Below, piece by piece: positions 41,012 to 51,000 of a DNA stretch of 64,000 nt (positions are counted from its first letter, which is position 1; every line of letters starts with the position of its first letter). Location: positions 17,178 through 81,177 of the forward strand of contig CAAGPV010000078.1 in the NCBI GenBank assembly GCA_900771975.1. Reading direction: 5' to 3'. The stretch is from an uncultured Prevotella sp. (lineage in GTDB: Bacteria; Bacteroidota; Bacteroidia; Bacteroidales; Bacteroidaceae). Under the pieces are notes generated by a model that did not search any database, was not told the DNA's origin, and saw nothing but the letters and a program-made list of their open reading frames with translations. Position numbers and translations under genes: made by a program.

Positions 41012-44000
41012 CTATCTAATGATGACTTTGTCTGTAAGAGTTTTACCGTTTGCTAAAGTCTTTACACGAATGTTGACACCTTGCTGCGGGGTAGACAGTT
41101 GCATACCGTTTGCATTGTAATAGACAATGCTTTTTACGTTTTGCGCTTCTTCGGTGATGGCTTCTATGCCAGTGGTGACTGTGGCTGCTTTGCCAAATCC
41201 GCCCATGCCGTTGGCAGCACGAACCGTATAGGTCTGACCTTCTGCTACTTCATTGTCGAGAGCATAGGTGGTAGCGGTAGTGATTCCAACATATTGGTCG
41301 TTCAAGAATATGGCATAAGCCTGAGCTCCTTCTACGGCATCCCAAGTGAGGGTGGTTCCTTCAGCCGTTACTGGTGTCATGTCAAGTTGGGCTGCCAAAG
41401 CCTTTGGATCCCAGTCGGTAAACATCTTTTCGTAGCTATAGTTGGCAGCTTGATCTGCTGTCAAGATGGTCTCAAACTCTCCGCCGTAAGATTTTATCTT
41501 GTTGCTTGCTGGTGTGATATCGTTGCCGGCTTCGTCTTTTGTTCCATATTCGCCGAAGACTTTCGGGTCGCGGTTGTTCATGCCTTTCTCTGTCCACCGT
41601 TTGCTGACAAGTGTTGCGTTGGCATTGGCATCGAATGTGGAGTTGAGCCATACGCAGACAGGATTGTTTTGCCAAGTGCGTCCAAGGTTCCAGTCGCCTT
41701 TTCCGTTGGCAAGGTCTACCACTTTGCATCCGTCAAAGACATATCCGAAGTCGGTGGTGGTTGTCGGGGCAGTTACTGTACGGCCACCAGAACCAGTTTT
41801 ATAGTTGCGAGGCTCCAGTGAGATGGTAGTGTTTTGGAAGCGAACGTCGCCACCACCACAGATAAAGTCAACAGTTCCGTGGATGTCACAATCCTCCCAA
41901 TAGCTTTGCATAGCTGAGTTTTGACTGTAATAGGTGTCTTGATAAGAGAGCATCTTTACGTTCTTTCCAATGGTGCGTGTACTGCGGTCTTGAAGTACAG
42001 CGGCACGTCCTGCCGACCCAGAGTTGTAGTAGTCGAGGGCGTTTTTCAAGGTGAGATCTTGGAAATAGGTGTTGTTGGTGCCTACAAGATAGAACATGTC
42101 TGCACTGCCAAGTCCTTCTTTAGAGAATGGAGGAGTGGTGAGCAGAATGGTCTTGTCCATGTCCTGGCCCACGATAGAGATGTTGCTGCAAGGCAACTGT
42201 GTCTCTACGGCTTGCCCCAGATCGTAAGTTCCGTTGGGCAGGAAGATTTTTACGCGTGAGTTTCCATCTTCGTTGGCTGCGATAATGTCGAGGATGTTCC
42301 AAAAACTGTCTGCATTTCCCGGTTCTGCAACATAGTAGCCGGCATCGTTTTTGACGATGTCGCCAGTACCTGTAGAGATGACTGTCAGTGAATGAAGGTA
42401 GATTTCGTCTTCAAAAGCCAAAACCAGCTCTCCGGCTTCTCCTTGATATTTTACAGTTGTTTTGGTTCCATCGTTGGCTGGAATGTCGATGGTGGCAAGA
42501 AGGTTACCCTTAGCATCGCTAAGAGTCATTGCGCTCTTGTTGTATTTGCAGGCTTCTACGATGATGGTTGCATTACCGCCCACAAGCAGTTTCACGCTTC
42601 CAGCTTTGATGTTAAGACCATGTTGTGCACCATTGTAAGAGTAAGCTGATGTGGGAACAAACCCTTCATGATCTTCTACATAGAAGAACTTGTCTTTCAA
42701 GTTGTAAGAATGGCGCTCGTTAGGTTCATCGCCTTCAATGTCTGTTACCAGTGCATAGAGATTTGTATTGCTGGTGATAACAGTATTTTCGTTGGCCTTC
42801 TCTCCGGTTTCGGTAGAGAGCAACCAACCGCGGAAATTGTTGCCAGTGGTTACAGAAACATCTTCTGCCCCCTTGGCAAAGGTGGTGATGGCAGCATCTT
42901 TCTCAACGGTTTGAGTGCCAAGAACGGTGCTAAAGTCAGTATCATAGTAGGTAACAGTGAAGTCTGGCTTCCAAACGGCCTTGACAATATAGTTGACGGT
43001 TTCTTCACCAAGACTTACAGGAATGGTTACAGTGCAAGTTCCGTCAGCGTTGGTGGTGTAGGTTACAGTGCCGATTGTACCATTATCGGCCTCAAGATTT
43101 GTGAGCGGATTGCTCTCTGAAATCATGTTGCCAGTCTTTGAAACTTCTATTGTTGTTTCATAATCGCCATCTTGGTTTTCGTTGAAGACGTCAGCAGCGG
43201 TATAGGTGATGCCGTTGGCGGTGAAAGAGGCGAGGGCAGGAGCTGTACTCATGTCTACGTTTCCATATATTTTTAGCCAATCCATATAGGAGTTCTGGCT
43301 ATCGTTGAAGTTATAGAACTTGAGTTGACAATTGGTACGATTGATATCAATACTAACTTCTTCGCCTTTTGAGTTACCTATCGCCTGTGTGTAGACGGGA
43401 ACCCAGTCTGTATCGCCGTCACCTTTAACGGCTACGCTCCATCCACGGTTGCCACCGGTGGCAAATTGATAGAACTTTATTTTTGTGATATTGGCAAGTG
43501 GAGAGGTGATGGCATAGGGGCTTTGAACGTTCACTTCGTTACCGAATTTGGCTGAAATCATCCATCCTGTGAAGCCGTTTTTTACGTTTACGGGGTCTAC
43601 TCCCACACCGCAAAGAGTCATGTTGAAGTTTTCATGACTGTATTTTGTGTTCAAGTTTACCACCGTTGGGGTGCTGTTGTTGCTTTTGCGGTTGATTTCC
43701 TGCCAGTTTTCAAAGCCTGTTGAATAGAGTTCTTTTTCCTGTATAGGAGAAACGTGAACCACTTTGATTGATACGAGGTAGTTGTTGTTGCTGGTAGAAA
43801 CAATCTCAGAATATCCCTGTGTGGCTTCTGTCTGGCTTACACGATGGGCTGTGGTCTCGTTGGTGGCAGCTTCTCCGTTGATGGTATAGGCGTAATATTT
43901 GGGATAGCCGATAACGATGACGGAGTCTTTGGCAGAGGTTACGGGTACTTTTACTTTTACGCCTGTCGTCATTTGGTAGCTATTGGCGTTGTCGCGTACC

Positions 44001-44200
44001 TTTCCTGTTGTTGCATCAATGGTTAGCGTGATGCCGTTTGAATCAACTGTCCGGGTTTCGCTTTGGAACGAACCGCCGCTCAGCCCTAAGGGATCTTGTG
44101 CAAAATCCCATGTGGCAGTTACGTCTCCTTGTGCTTTTGCTGCGATGGTAGCAAGCATCATGAGACATAACATACCTACTCTGAATAGGTTTTTGTTCAT
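41012..44200 (-). CDS. Large secreted multidomain pectinesterase with T9SS-like C-terminus
   Basis: The 1062-residue protein has a signal peptide (MNKNLFRVGMLCLMMLATIA, cut after KAQ). Next are beta-rich modules of unknown role (about 25-340), a bacterial repeat resembling the Listeria-Bacteroides type (VTYYDTDFSTVLGTQTVEKD, about 425-495), and a family CE8-like pectinesterase domain (about 640-940). Catalytic residues are in place: Asp755 in YQDTYYS, Asp778 in GTVDFICGGG, Arg841 in LGRTWQ. A fibronectin III-like segment (TLTWDAVEGAQAYAIFLND) precedes the end (YYNANGMQLS... to VIIR), which looks like a T9SS sorting end. It should remove methyl esters from homogalacturonan at the cell surface. 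It is the last gene of the locus but has its own promoter. Confidence 0.85.
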   Translation of the reverse strand: MNKNLFRVGMLCLMMLATIAAKAQGDVTATWDFAQDPLGLSGGSFQSETRTVDSNGITLTIDATTGKVRDNANSYQMTTGVKVKVPVTSAKDSVIVIGYPKYYAYTINGEAATNETTAHRVSQTEATQGYSEIVSTSNNNYLVSIKVVHVSPIQEKELYSTGFENWQEINRKSNNSTPTVVNLNTKYSHENFNMTLCGVGVDPVNVKNGFTGWMISAKFGNEVNVQSPYAITSPLANITKIKFYQFATGGNRGWSVAVKGDGDTDWVPVYTQAIGNSKGEEVSIDINRTNCQLKFYNFNDSQNSYMDWLKIYGNVDMSTAPALASFTANGITYTAADVFNENQDGDYETTIEVSKTGNMISESNPLTNLEADNGTIGTVTYTTNADGTCTVTIPVSLGEETVNYIVKAVWKPDFTVTYYDTDFSTVLGTQTVEKDAAITTFAKGAEDVSVTTGNNFRGWLLSTETGEKANENTVITSNTNLYALVTDIEGDEPNERHSYNLKDKFFYVEDHEGFVPTSAYSYNGAQHGLNIKAGSVKLLVGGNATIIVEACKYNKSAMTLSDAKGNLLATIDIPANDGTKTTVKYQGEAGELVLAFEDEIYLHSLTVISTGTGDIVKNDAGYYVAEPGNADSFWNILDIIAANEDGNSRVKIFLPNGTYDLGQAVETQLPCSNISIVGQDMDKTILLTTPPFSKEGLGSADMFYLVGTNNTYFQDLTLKNALDYYNSGSAGRAAVLQDRSTRTIGKNVKMLSYQDTYYSQNSAMQSYWEDCDIHGTVDFICGGGDVRFQNTTISLEPRNYKTGSGGRTVTAPTTTTDFGYVFDGCKVVDLANGKGDWNLGRTWQNNPVCVWLNSTFDANANATLVSKRWTEKGMNNRDPKVFGEYGTKDEAGNDITPASNKIKSYGGEFETILTADQAANYSYEKMFTDWDPKALAAQLDMTPVTAEGTTLTWDAVEGAQAYAIFLNDQYVGITTATTYALDNEVAEGQTYTVRAANGMGGFGKAATVTTGIEAITEEAQNVKSIVYYNANGMQLSTPQQGVNIRVKTLANGKTLTDKVIIR

Positions 44201-44312
44201 AATTTAATAGGTTTTAAGTGTTTGAAAAATAATGTTCTAATAGTAGACGGGTTTTTAGTTGAGGACATTCTGGAATTTAGAGCCCTGTTTATGCTATATA
44301 ACCTCTTAATTG

Positions 44313-44342
44313 CAAAGTTACATTATTTTTCCATATGACAAA
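44313..44342 (-). promoter_or_regulatory. Promoter of the large pectinesterase gene
   Basis: TTTG (44342-44339), 18 bp and TAACTTTG (44320-44313) on the minus strand; leader about 105 nt. The rest of the 441-nt gap contains the repeat array at 44436-44545 and the terminator at 44585-44614. Confidence 0.6.
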
Positions 44343-44435
44343 TGATTTTTGTGTATTTTTTTCGTAACGAGTCACTCTTTGATTTTAATGAATAACTATT
44401 CTCGTAACCTATTGAAAGTCAATGGCTTTTTAATA

Positions 44436-44545
44436 GCAGCCGTTTTGTCATCCCAAATGCCGTTTTTTAGAAGCCCAAACCTATGGTTTTAGAGGCTGAA
44501 AAGGCCGCTTTTACGAGCTAAAAGCTTAGGTATTAGAAAGTCTAA
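44436..44545. repeat. Array of 22-bp-period repeats (second copy of family)
   Basis: Five degenerate 22-bp units follow without gaps (starts 44436, 44458, 44480, 44502, 44524). They share the pattern CCGnTTTTAnnAGCnnAAA. Unit four (44502-44523) agrees with the first unit of the 20139 array in its last 15 positions except one. The array lies 94 bp upstream of the pectinesterase promoter. Confidence 0.7.
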
Positions 44546-44584
44546 GATATTTTGTAAAAAAATCTTCAAAGCGTTTGCTATCAA

Positions 44585-44614
44585 TAAAAAAGCCTCCCCA
44601 TTGTGGGAAGGCTT
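44585..44614 (-). terminator. Intrinsic terminator after the 331-residue secreted protein gene
   Basis: AAGCCTCCCCA / TGGGAAGGCTT form an 11-bp stem (one G-U pair) with a 3-nt loop, followed on the minus strand by TTTTT. It lies 28 nt after the stop. Confidence 0.88.
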
Positions 44615-44641
44615 AGTTGGAATATCTTAAAAGATATGATA

Positions 44642-45637
44642 TTACTTGTTGATGAACTTGCGTCCGTTCTGAAGAACAATGCCCTTGTATGCACCGCTAA
44701 CGCGTTGGCCTGCGAGGTTGTACATAGGATCGAGAGCATTAACGGTCTTCTTGTCTGCAGAGATGTTGTCAATGCCGTTAACGAGGTTACCACCTTCAAC
44801 GAATACAATTTCTTCGTTGTCAGAAGTCAACTTGATGCTCTGAGCCTTTTCTGTTGATGTGTAGAAGCCAAGGCCTGAGAGTTTAGAACCGTTAGCACAT
44901 ACTTTGTATGTCAAGCCATCAAATACCGGGAAAGCAATGAAGCCCACACCGTTCTGGCCGATTTTCTTCCATTGAGAGAATGTTGTTCCGTCATCAGCGA
45001 TGGAATCACCTTCAAAGCCGGTCAAACCGCAAGCAATCTGCTCTGGCCAATAAAGACCGTTGGGGTGATCTGTCAATGTCAAGTTTTCTACACCGTCTAC
45101 TGTTGTACCTTGGCCAGCAAGGTCGAAGCAAAGAGCTTGTGGCAATTTTGTTCCGTCTGTACCTTGTGCGTACTGATAAGGAATGGCTGAACCTTCCTCG
45201 AAGGCGGTGTAAGCCTTGTTGGATGACATTTTACCTACTACATAAAGATAGCCATCACCCTTTGCTGTGAATTGGAAATATGCACCTGTTGCAGGGTCTT
45301 TCAGGGTTGAAGCTGGTGTACTACCATCAATATCTTTAGGGTTAGAGGCACCTTGAACACCTTGGCAGTCTGTCTCGGTCAATGTAACTCCATCAATAAC
45401 AAGATTACGGAAAGATGCGCTTTGGCTATCTTTTGGGCCGTTGATACTAACTGTTTTGTATTTGTCGTCAGCACCGATAGTTGCGTCAACGAGTGATGTG
45501 CTACCACATGCAGTTCCTGCTGATACGGCAGCTGCAGTTTCTGTAAGACTAAGAGATGTGCCAAAATAGCAAGATTCTTGAGCATTAATGCTCATGCTTG
45601 CTGCTAAAGCAGCAACAAAAAGTAAACTTTTCTTCAT
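44642..45637 (-). CDS. Secreted protein of unknown function with T9SS-like C-terminus
   Basis: The 331-residue protein has a signal peptide (MKKSLLFVAALAASMSINAQ) and a beta-rich body without recognised catalytic motif (for example YFQFTAKGDGYLYVVGKMSS). It ends in a short T9SS-like end (MYNLAGQRVSGAYKGIVLQN followed by GRKFINK). Its place in the pectin locus and its surface route suggest a carbohydrate-binding or accessory surface protein. A hairpin separates it from the upstream lipoprotein gene and a strong terminator follows. Confidence 0.7.
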   Translation of the reverse strand: MKKSLLFVAALAASMSINAQESCYFGTSLSLTETAAAVSAGTACGSTSLVDATIGADDKYKTVSINGPKDSQSASFRNLVIDGVTLTETDCQGVQGASNPKDIDGSTPASTLKDPATGAYFQFTAKGDGYLYVVGKMSSNKAYTAFEEGSAIPYQYAQGTDGTKLPQALCFDLAGQGTTVDGVENLTLTDHPNGLYWPEQIACGLTGFEGDSIADDGTTFSQWKKIGQNGVGFIAFPVFDGLTYKVCANGSKLSGLGFYTSTEKAQSIKLTSDNEEIVFVEGGNLVNGIDNISADKKTVNALDPMYNLAGQRVSGAYKGIVLQNGRKFINK

Positions 45638-45683
45638 TTTGAATACGTTTTAGTTATTATTAATTTGAATTGTTTGTTAGTAG

Positions 45684-45719
45684 AAAGGGGCCTGACACCT
45701 GCTCGGTGCAGGCTCCTTT
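45684..45719 (-). terminator. Hairpin between the lipoprotein gene and the 331-residue protein gene
   Basis: A bulged 15-bp stem (AAAGGGGCCTG-a-CACC with GGTG-CAGGCTCCTTT) has a 5-nt loop, 6 nt after the lipoprotein stop. With no strong T-run it may act as partial terminator or processing barrier inside the locus. Confidence 0.5.
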
Positions 45720-45725
45720 GTGTGC

Positions 45726-46220
45726 TTATTGTCTTTGTCCGACGAAGCGGTAGCTAAACTCATACTTCTTGCGTCCAACCTTTTGTTGTAAGGTAAACAG
45801 AGAAGTTATATTTCCTTCGAAGATCTTACCAGCAAAACTTGTGCCCATTGGGTTGGTATCAGAGCTATTGCTATAATCGAAACTCTTTCCACTGGCTCCT
45901 GCAAAAGCTATGTTTGCAACAGAAGTGGCATTGAGTTTAGTAGTTTGATCTTTGCCGCCGACATTGATACTGAACTGTTCACTTGTGAAGGTGAAGTTTG
46001 CTGTGTAGGCAGAGTCGGTAGCTTCTATTTTGATAGTTCCAGGAACTACGACTGTGTCACCGCTTGAAATGACAGTCCAATTTCCACTATATTTGGCGGC
46101 TGCAGCTTCTGCAGGATTGCCAGCGGGTGCCGGAGCGTCTGCAGGATCATCGTCTCCACATGACACAAATGTACAACTAATTGCTAAAAGCAAGAAGATT
46201 GAATATAATATTTTCTTCAT
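45726..46220 (-). CDS. Surface lipoprotein of the pectin locus (SusE/F position)
   Basis: The 164-residue lipoprotein has its acylated cysteine at residue 21 (SCTFVSCGDDDP). The acidic GDDD just after it resembles the lipoprotein export signal that sends Bacteroides lipoproteins to the outer face of the outer membrane. An Ala/Pro linker is followed by one beta-sandwich-like domain (YSGNWTVISSGDTVVVPG...). The position after SusD is where SusE/SusF-type glycan-binding lipoproteins sit, but the protein is smaller and no family match is evident. Confidence 0.75.
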   Translation of the reverse strand: MKKILYSIFLLLAISCTFVSCGDDDPADAPAPAGNPAEAAAAKYSGNWTVISSGDTVVVPGTIKIEATDSAYTANFTFTSEQFSINVGGKDQTTKLNATSVANIAFAGASGKSFDYSNSSDTNPMGTSFAGKIFEGNITSLFTLQQKVGRKKYEFSYRFVGQRQ

Positions 46221-46248
46221 TTTTTTGCTCTTTTAATAGATTTTTGCT

Positions 46249-48063
46249 TTAATAACCAAGGTTCTGCTCAGAGGTAGACATTGAGAGGTTACCATTGATA
46301 GCGGCTTGAGGAATTGGTTTCAACCACTTGATGTTGCCGTCTACACCCTTCATGTCTTCTACAGAAGTGATGTAGTTGTTGAATGCCAAGTTGTAACGTA
46401 CAAGTTGCTTGGTACGGCGAAGGTCTACCCAACGTACTTGCTGACCGTACAACTCACGGGCACGTTCGTCAAGTACAACGTCCAATGGAGTGATGTTGCC
46501 AAAGGTACTGGTGGTAGAATAGTCTTCCTTATAGCTGCCGAACGAAGAGAGGGCACCTGCCTTAGCACGGTTGCGTACATCGTTGACATAAGAAAGAGCT
46601 TTGCTCTCATCACCTGCCATGAGGTAAGCTTCGGCAGCTGTCAGATACAAATCGCTAAGATCGAATACTACAATGTTGCGATAGCCGATGTCATTGTTAT
46701 TTAGACATTGTGTATTTGGATCGTCAAACTTCTTGACTGAGGTACCTCCGCCAACGGCTTCCTTAAGCTGAGAATAGGTAAGATTCTTCTTTGTGAAGCC
46801 TCCGGTTGCATTGAAAGTGTATTGAACAGCGGGAATGCTGAGAATGTAAGCTACTACGCTCTTGTTAGTATAGTCGCCTGTTACAAACTTTTCCTTGTTG
46901 TCTTTGAAGTAAGCTTCGGCTTCTGCAGTTGTTGTGTATGCAGGGAAATACATATAAACGACAGGAAGGTCTTCGTGCTTAGGGTTATTGTAATAAGCAT
47001 AGTAGCCGGTGTTGCTCCAACCGTCACCTGTTGTTCCATCCCAATTGTAGAAGCTTGTCATGAATGTTCCTTTATATCTCTCGTCGCCTTTTGAGAAAAG
47101 ATAGAGGGACTTTTCGCTTTGGTCACCCATAGAACCAACCTTCTTCAAACCGGTCTTTGTTGGGTCTCCATAGTAGTTTCCAAACATGTTCTGAAGGCTA
47201 TTGCCACCTTTGTCGATGTCGCCAGGATAACCTTTACGCTCATATTGTATGGTCCAAATCTGCTCGTTGTTGCCTTCATTAGAAGGAGACCATTTGGCTT
47301 CAAATGTTTGGGTGAGCTGTTGGCCGTTGATTGCCTTGACTGCCCATTCGGCAGCTTTGGAGAAGTTGGCCTTAGAATTTACGGTATAGGTTCCGTTGAC
47401 AGCATTGTCGAGCTTTGTGTCTACATCCCATCCGTGAGCCAAATAGTATTTGGCAAGAAGGGAAGCTACTGCTTGCTTGTTGACGGTTCCGTCTTTAGAA
47501 GTTTCAGGGAGACCACCATTGTTGTAAATATCCTCAAGGTCTGCCTCCATAATGGTGTAGATAGAGTCAACACTTGCTTTTGGATAATTACGGTTTGCGT
47601 CAGAAATGTAGTGATCTACATAAGGAACTCCACCATATTGCTGGGTGAGCAAATAATAGGCATAGTCGCGGAGAAATTTACCTTCTGCTGCTCCTGTTGT
47701 ACCTTCACCACTTTTTTCGGCATAGAACATGCCATATTTAATGAGGTTGAAGCAATTGGAGTAGTAGTCGGCTACACCCTTCTCTTCAGGTGTGAGAGAA
47801 TATCTTTGGAAGTTGCCTGGATCTTTTCCGCGTACAGGAACATATAGGTCTGTTCCAGCACAGTTCATATCGTAGTTGGCACCAAGTGCTTTCAAAGAAT
47901 AATAGGCTTGAGCTTTGGCAGCAGCTTTACCCTCTTCTGTAGAGAAATATGCATCTGCATCTGTTCCTGCCGATTTGTTGTTAGTGTCCAAGAAGTCGCT
48001 ACAACTGACAAGTGACGTTGCACCCATCAAGGCTACTAAGGACAAATATGTGATTTTTTTCAT
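46249..48063 (-). CDS. SusD/RagB family nutrient-binding outer-membrane lipoprotein
   Basis: This 604-residue SusD-like protein forms the lid of a SusCD importer and captures oligosaccharides. It has a lipoprotein signal with Cys21 (ATSLVSCSDFLDTNN), helical TPR-like repeats and the usual features DYAYYLLTQQYGGVPYVDHY and, near the end, VLDERARELYGQQVRWVDLR. Length is in the family range. It follows susC by 17 nt. The linked pectinesterases suggest pectic oligosaccharides as ligand; this is inference from context. Confidence 0.93.
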   Translation of the reverse strand: MKKITYLSLVALMGATSLVSCSDFLDTNNKSAGTDADAYFSTEEGKAAAKAQAYYSLKALGANYDMNCAGTDLYVPVRGKDPGNFQRYSLTPEEKGVADYYSNCFNLIKYGMFYAEKSGEGTTGAAEGKFLRDYAYYLLTQQYGGVPYVDHYISDANRNYPKASVDSIYTIMEADLEDIYNNGGLPETSKDGTVNKQAVASLLAKYYLAHGWDVDTKLDNAVNGTYTVNSKANFSKAAEWAVKAINGQQLTQTFEAKWSPSNEGNNEQIWTIQYERKGYPGDIDKGGNSLQNMFGNYYGDPTKTGLKKVGSMGDQSEKSLYLFSKGDERYKGTFMTSFYNWDGTTGDGWSNTGYYAYYNNPKHEDLPVVYMYFPAYTTTAEAEAYFKDNKEKFVTGDYTNKSVVAYILSIPAVQYTFNATGGFTKKNLTYSQLKEAVGGGTSVKKFDDPNTQCLNNNDIGYRNIVVFDLSDLYLTAAEAYLMAGDESKALSYVNDVRNRAKAGALSSFGSYKEDYSTTSTFGNITPLDVVLDERARELYGQQVRWVDLRRTKQLVRYNLAFNNYITSVEDMKGVDGNIKWLKPIPQAAINGNLSMSTSEQNLGY

Positions 48064-48080
48064 ATTGTTTTCTATTAGAT

Positions 48081-51000
48081 TTAGAACTTAATGTTTGCAC
48101 CAAACTGCCAAGTGGTAGTACTTGGACCATCTTGTTTCAAGCTTGTATTAGCCCATTCTGGATCGAAACCTTTGTAACCAGTGATGACAAATGGGTTGGT
48201 TACGTTGATGTAAAGACGTAACTTAGAGCATCCAAATTTTTGTGTCCATGCCTTGGGGAATGTATAACCAAGGGTGATGTTCTTTATCTTGGTGAAAGAA
48301 ATGTTCTGGAAGTTAGCTGCTCCATCTTCTCCTGACCAGTATGCGTTGTTGGTACCACCATTTGTACCACCGTTGTTCGGGAATGGGAATGTACCGTAGT
48401 GAGTTGTCTGCTGATACTTAGGATTAACATAAGTACCGTCTGCGTTGACACCGTCACAGTCTATCAAGGTTCCTGCTGGTACGTAAGAGTCCATGTTCAA
48501 ACGCATACGACCACGGTCTGTAAGGTCATAGAAACGCTCATAGAAGTTAGAATAGATGTTGAAGTGCTGCTTAGTGTAGATGCTTGTAGAGAAATCCCAT
48601 CCTTTATATGAAACGGTTGTAGAGATGCTTCCAGTCCAAGCAGGGTCTGCACGGAACACTTTCTTGTCGGCATCGTCAAACTTACCGTCGCCGTTTACAT
48701 CTTGAACGATTGGGCTACCTTCGGTGAGTTTGTAGCAAGCATAGTAGTAATCGGTCTGTTTAACTGTCGTACCAGGAGTAAATCCTTTGGCAACTGCAAT
48801 TTCGTTGTTAGGAACAACCATGTCACCATCGGTAACGATGCCAGTCCATTGATAGCCGTATACATTGTTTACAGGACCACCCATGAAGAGGTTGTCGTTG
48901 TAGTGACCGGAAAGAATGTTGTTTCCTGTACCGTCTATTTCCAATACGTGGTTGGAGTTGTGTGCATAGTTGGCAGTTACTGTCCAGTTCAAGTCTTTGT
49001 TCTGGATGATAACACCAGTTACGTTTGCTTCGATACCGCGGTTGCGAACAGAACCGATATTGGTCTTCATTGTTATGGCACCTGCTTCGTAAGGAAGGGT
49101 TACGTTGTAAAGAAGGTCGTTTGATTTCTTGTTATACCAGTCGATGCTACCAAAGATGCGGCTATTCAAGAAACCGAAGTCCAAACCTACGTTCAACTCG
49201 TGAGATTTTTCCCAGTGGATGTTACCGTCAACAACGCCACTTGGATACATACCGTTTGCGTAAGTTCCTCCAAATGGATAGTAATTAGGACCGGAAACGC
49301 CTAACATATATTCGAAGTTGCTGATACCTGCGTTGTTACCAGTAACACCATAAGAAAGACGAAGCTTCAAGTTGCTAATCCACTTTGCATTGTCTTTGAT
49401 GAACTTCTCTTCAGACATACGCCAAGCCAAAGCGAATGAAGGGAATGAACCCCACTTGTGTCCTTTAGCAAATTTGGAAGAGCCATCCCAACGCATTGTT
49501 GCAGTAAGCATATAGCGATCCAATAATGTGTAGTTGGCACGGAAAGCGTAAGAGGTCATGCTATTCTCGGTATAACCGGTTGTTCCATCGGTGATATTCA
49601 GTGTACCGTCACTTGCTGTGAAACCGTTCTTGCCGATATTCCACCAATATGTGCCATCGTATATGTTGCTATAGCCAAGGCTCATGTTCTCTGAATTGCT
49701 GCTTTCCATTGAGTACAAGGCCATCAAGTTTAGACGGTGAATCTTGTCGAAGATTTTTTCGTAAGAAAGAACGTTGTCCCAAACCCATGAAATGCTACGT
49801 TTGTTGCCATTGGTTGCTTTGGTCTTGTCGTTACCGGTTTCGGTACCTGACCAATAACCTTCACGGTAGTAGGTATAGTTTGGAGAGAATGTAGTCTTGA
49901 AAGTAAGACCTTCAAAAGGCTTGACAGTCAAATATGCATTTCCTAAAAGACGCCAAGTCTCACGGTTCTTCTGTTCGTCGGTGAAGAATAGCAATGGGTT
50001 GTAAGAGTCACTGAACTGGTTATCGTTTGTTCCGAGGGCATTCTTGTTGCCTGGATTCTTGATGATGTTTCCTTCTTCATCGTAAGGAACCATGAATGGA
50101 TTGGCACGATAAGCTTCCTGAACGGCTTTGTCTGATGCATAGTCGTGGTTGATATGTGCAAGGTTGACGTTGAAACCAGCACTCAAATACTTGTTGACAT
50201 TTGCGTCCAAGCCGCCTTTGAAGGTAATCTTGGAGTCACGGTCGCCTTTGTAGGTACCTTCAAGTTCGGTGTAACCCAAACCTAAGTTGTAGCTAATGTC
50301 TGATGTGCTACCGCTGATACCAATATAATGGTTTTGTTGACGGCCATTTTGGGTAACTAAAGAAGGCCAATCTGTATTAAGACCTTGTGCCAAACGATCT
50401 TTCAAAACAGAACCGGAAGTGGGATCACCCTTCACTCTCAAAATCATACCTTGGTCGTAAGCTCCTTGTGAAAGTTGGTAGTTAGGTGTTCCACTCTGGG
50501 CTGCAGCAACTCCACCTGCATATGCAAGGAATTTCTTGAAGCGGTAGTCATAGAACTGTTGTGCATCCTGGAATTCAGGCATACGCGATACTACAGCTAC
50601 TCCATAGTAGCCATCGTAGGAAATAGTAGGCTTAGAACCTTTCTTGACACCAAGTCCGCCTTTTGTCGTAACGATGACAACACCGGCTGTTGCACGCGAT
50701 CCGTAGATGGCAGTTGACGATGCGTCTTTCAAGATGTCAATCTTTTCAATGTCTTGTTCGTTGAGGAAGTCAATGTTGTCACACATCACTCCGTCTACAA
50801 TAAACAAAGGTGTTGTGCTGGAGTTGATGGAGGATTTACCACGAATCTCAATGTTCATAGAACCACCGGGACGGCTTGAAGATTGTGTAATGTTAACTCC
50901 TGGTACTGCTCCCTGCATTGCATTGAGGACGTTGGAGGCTCCTTTAGAAACAATGTCGTCGGTGTTCATTGATGAAATAGAACCTGTTAAGTCGCTCTTT

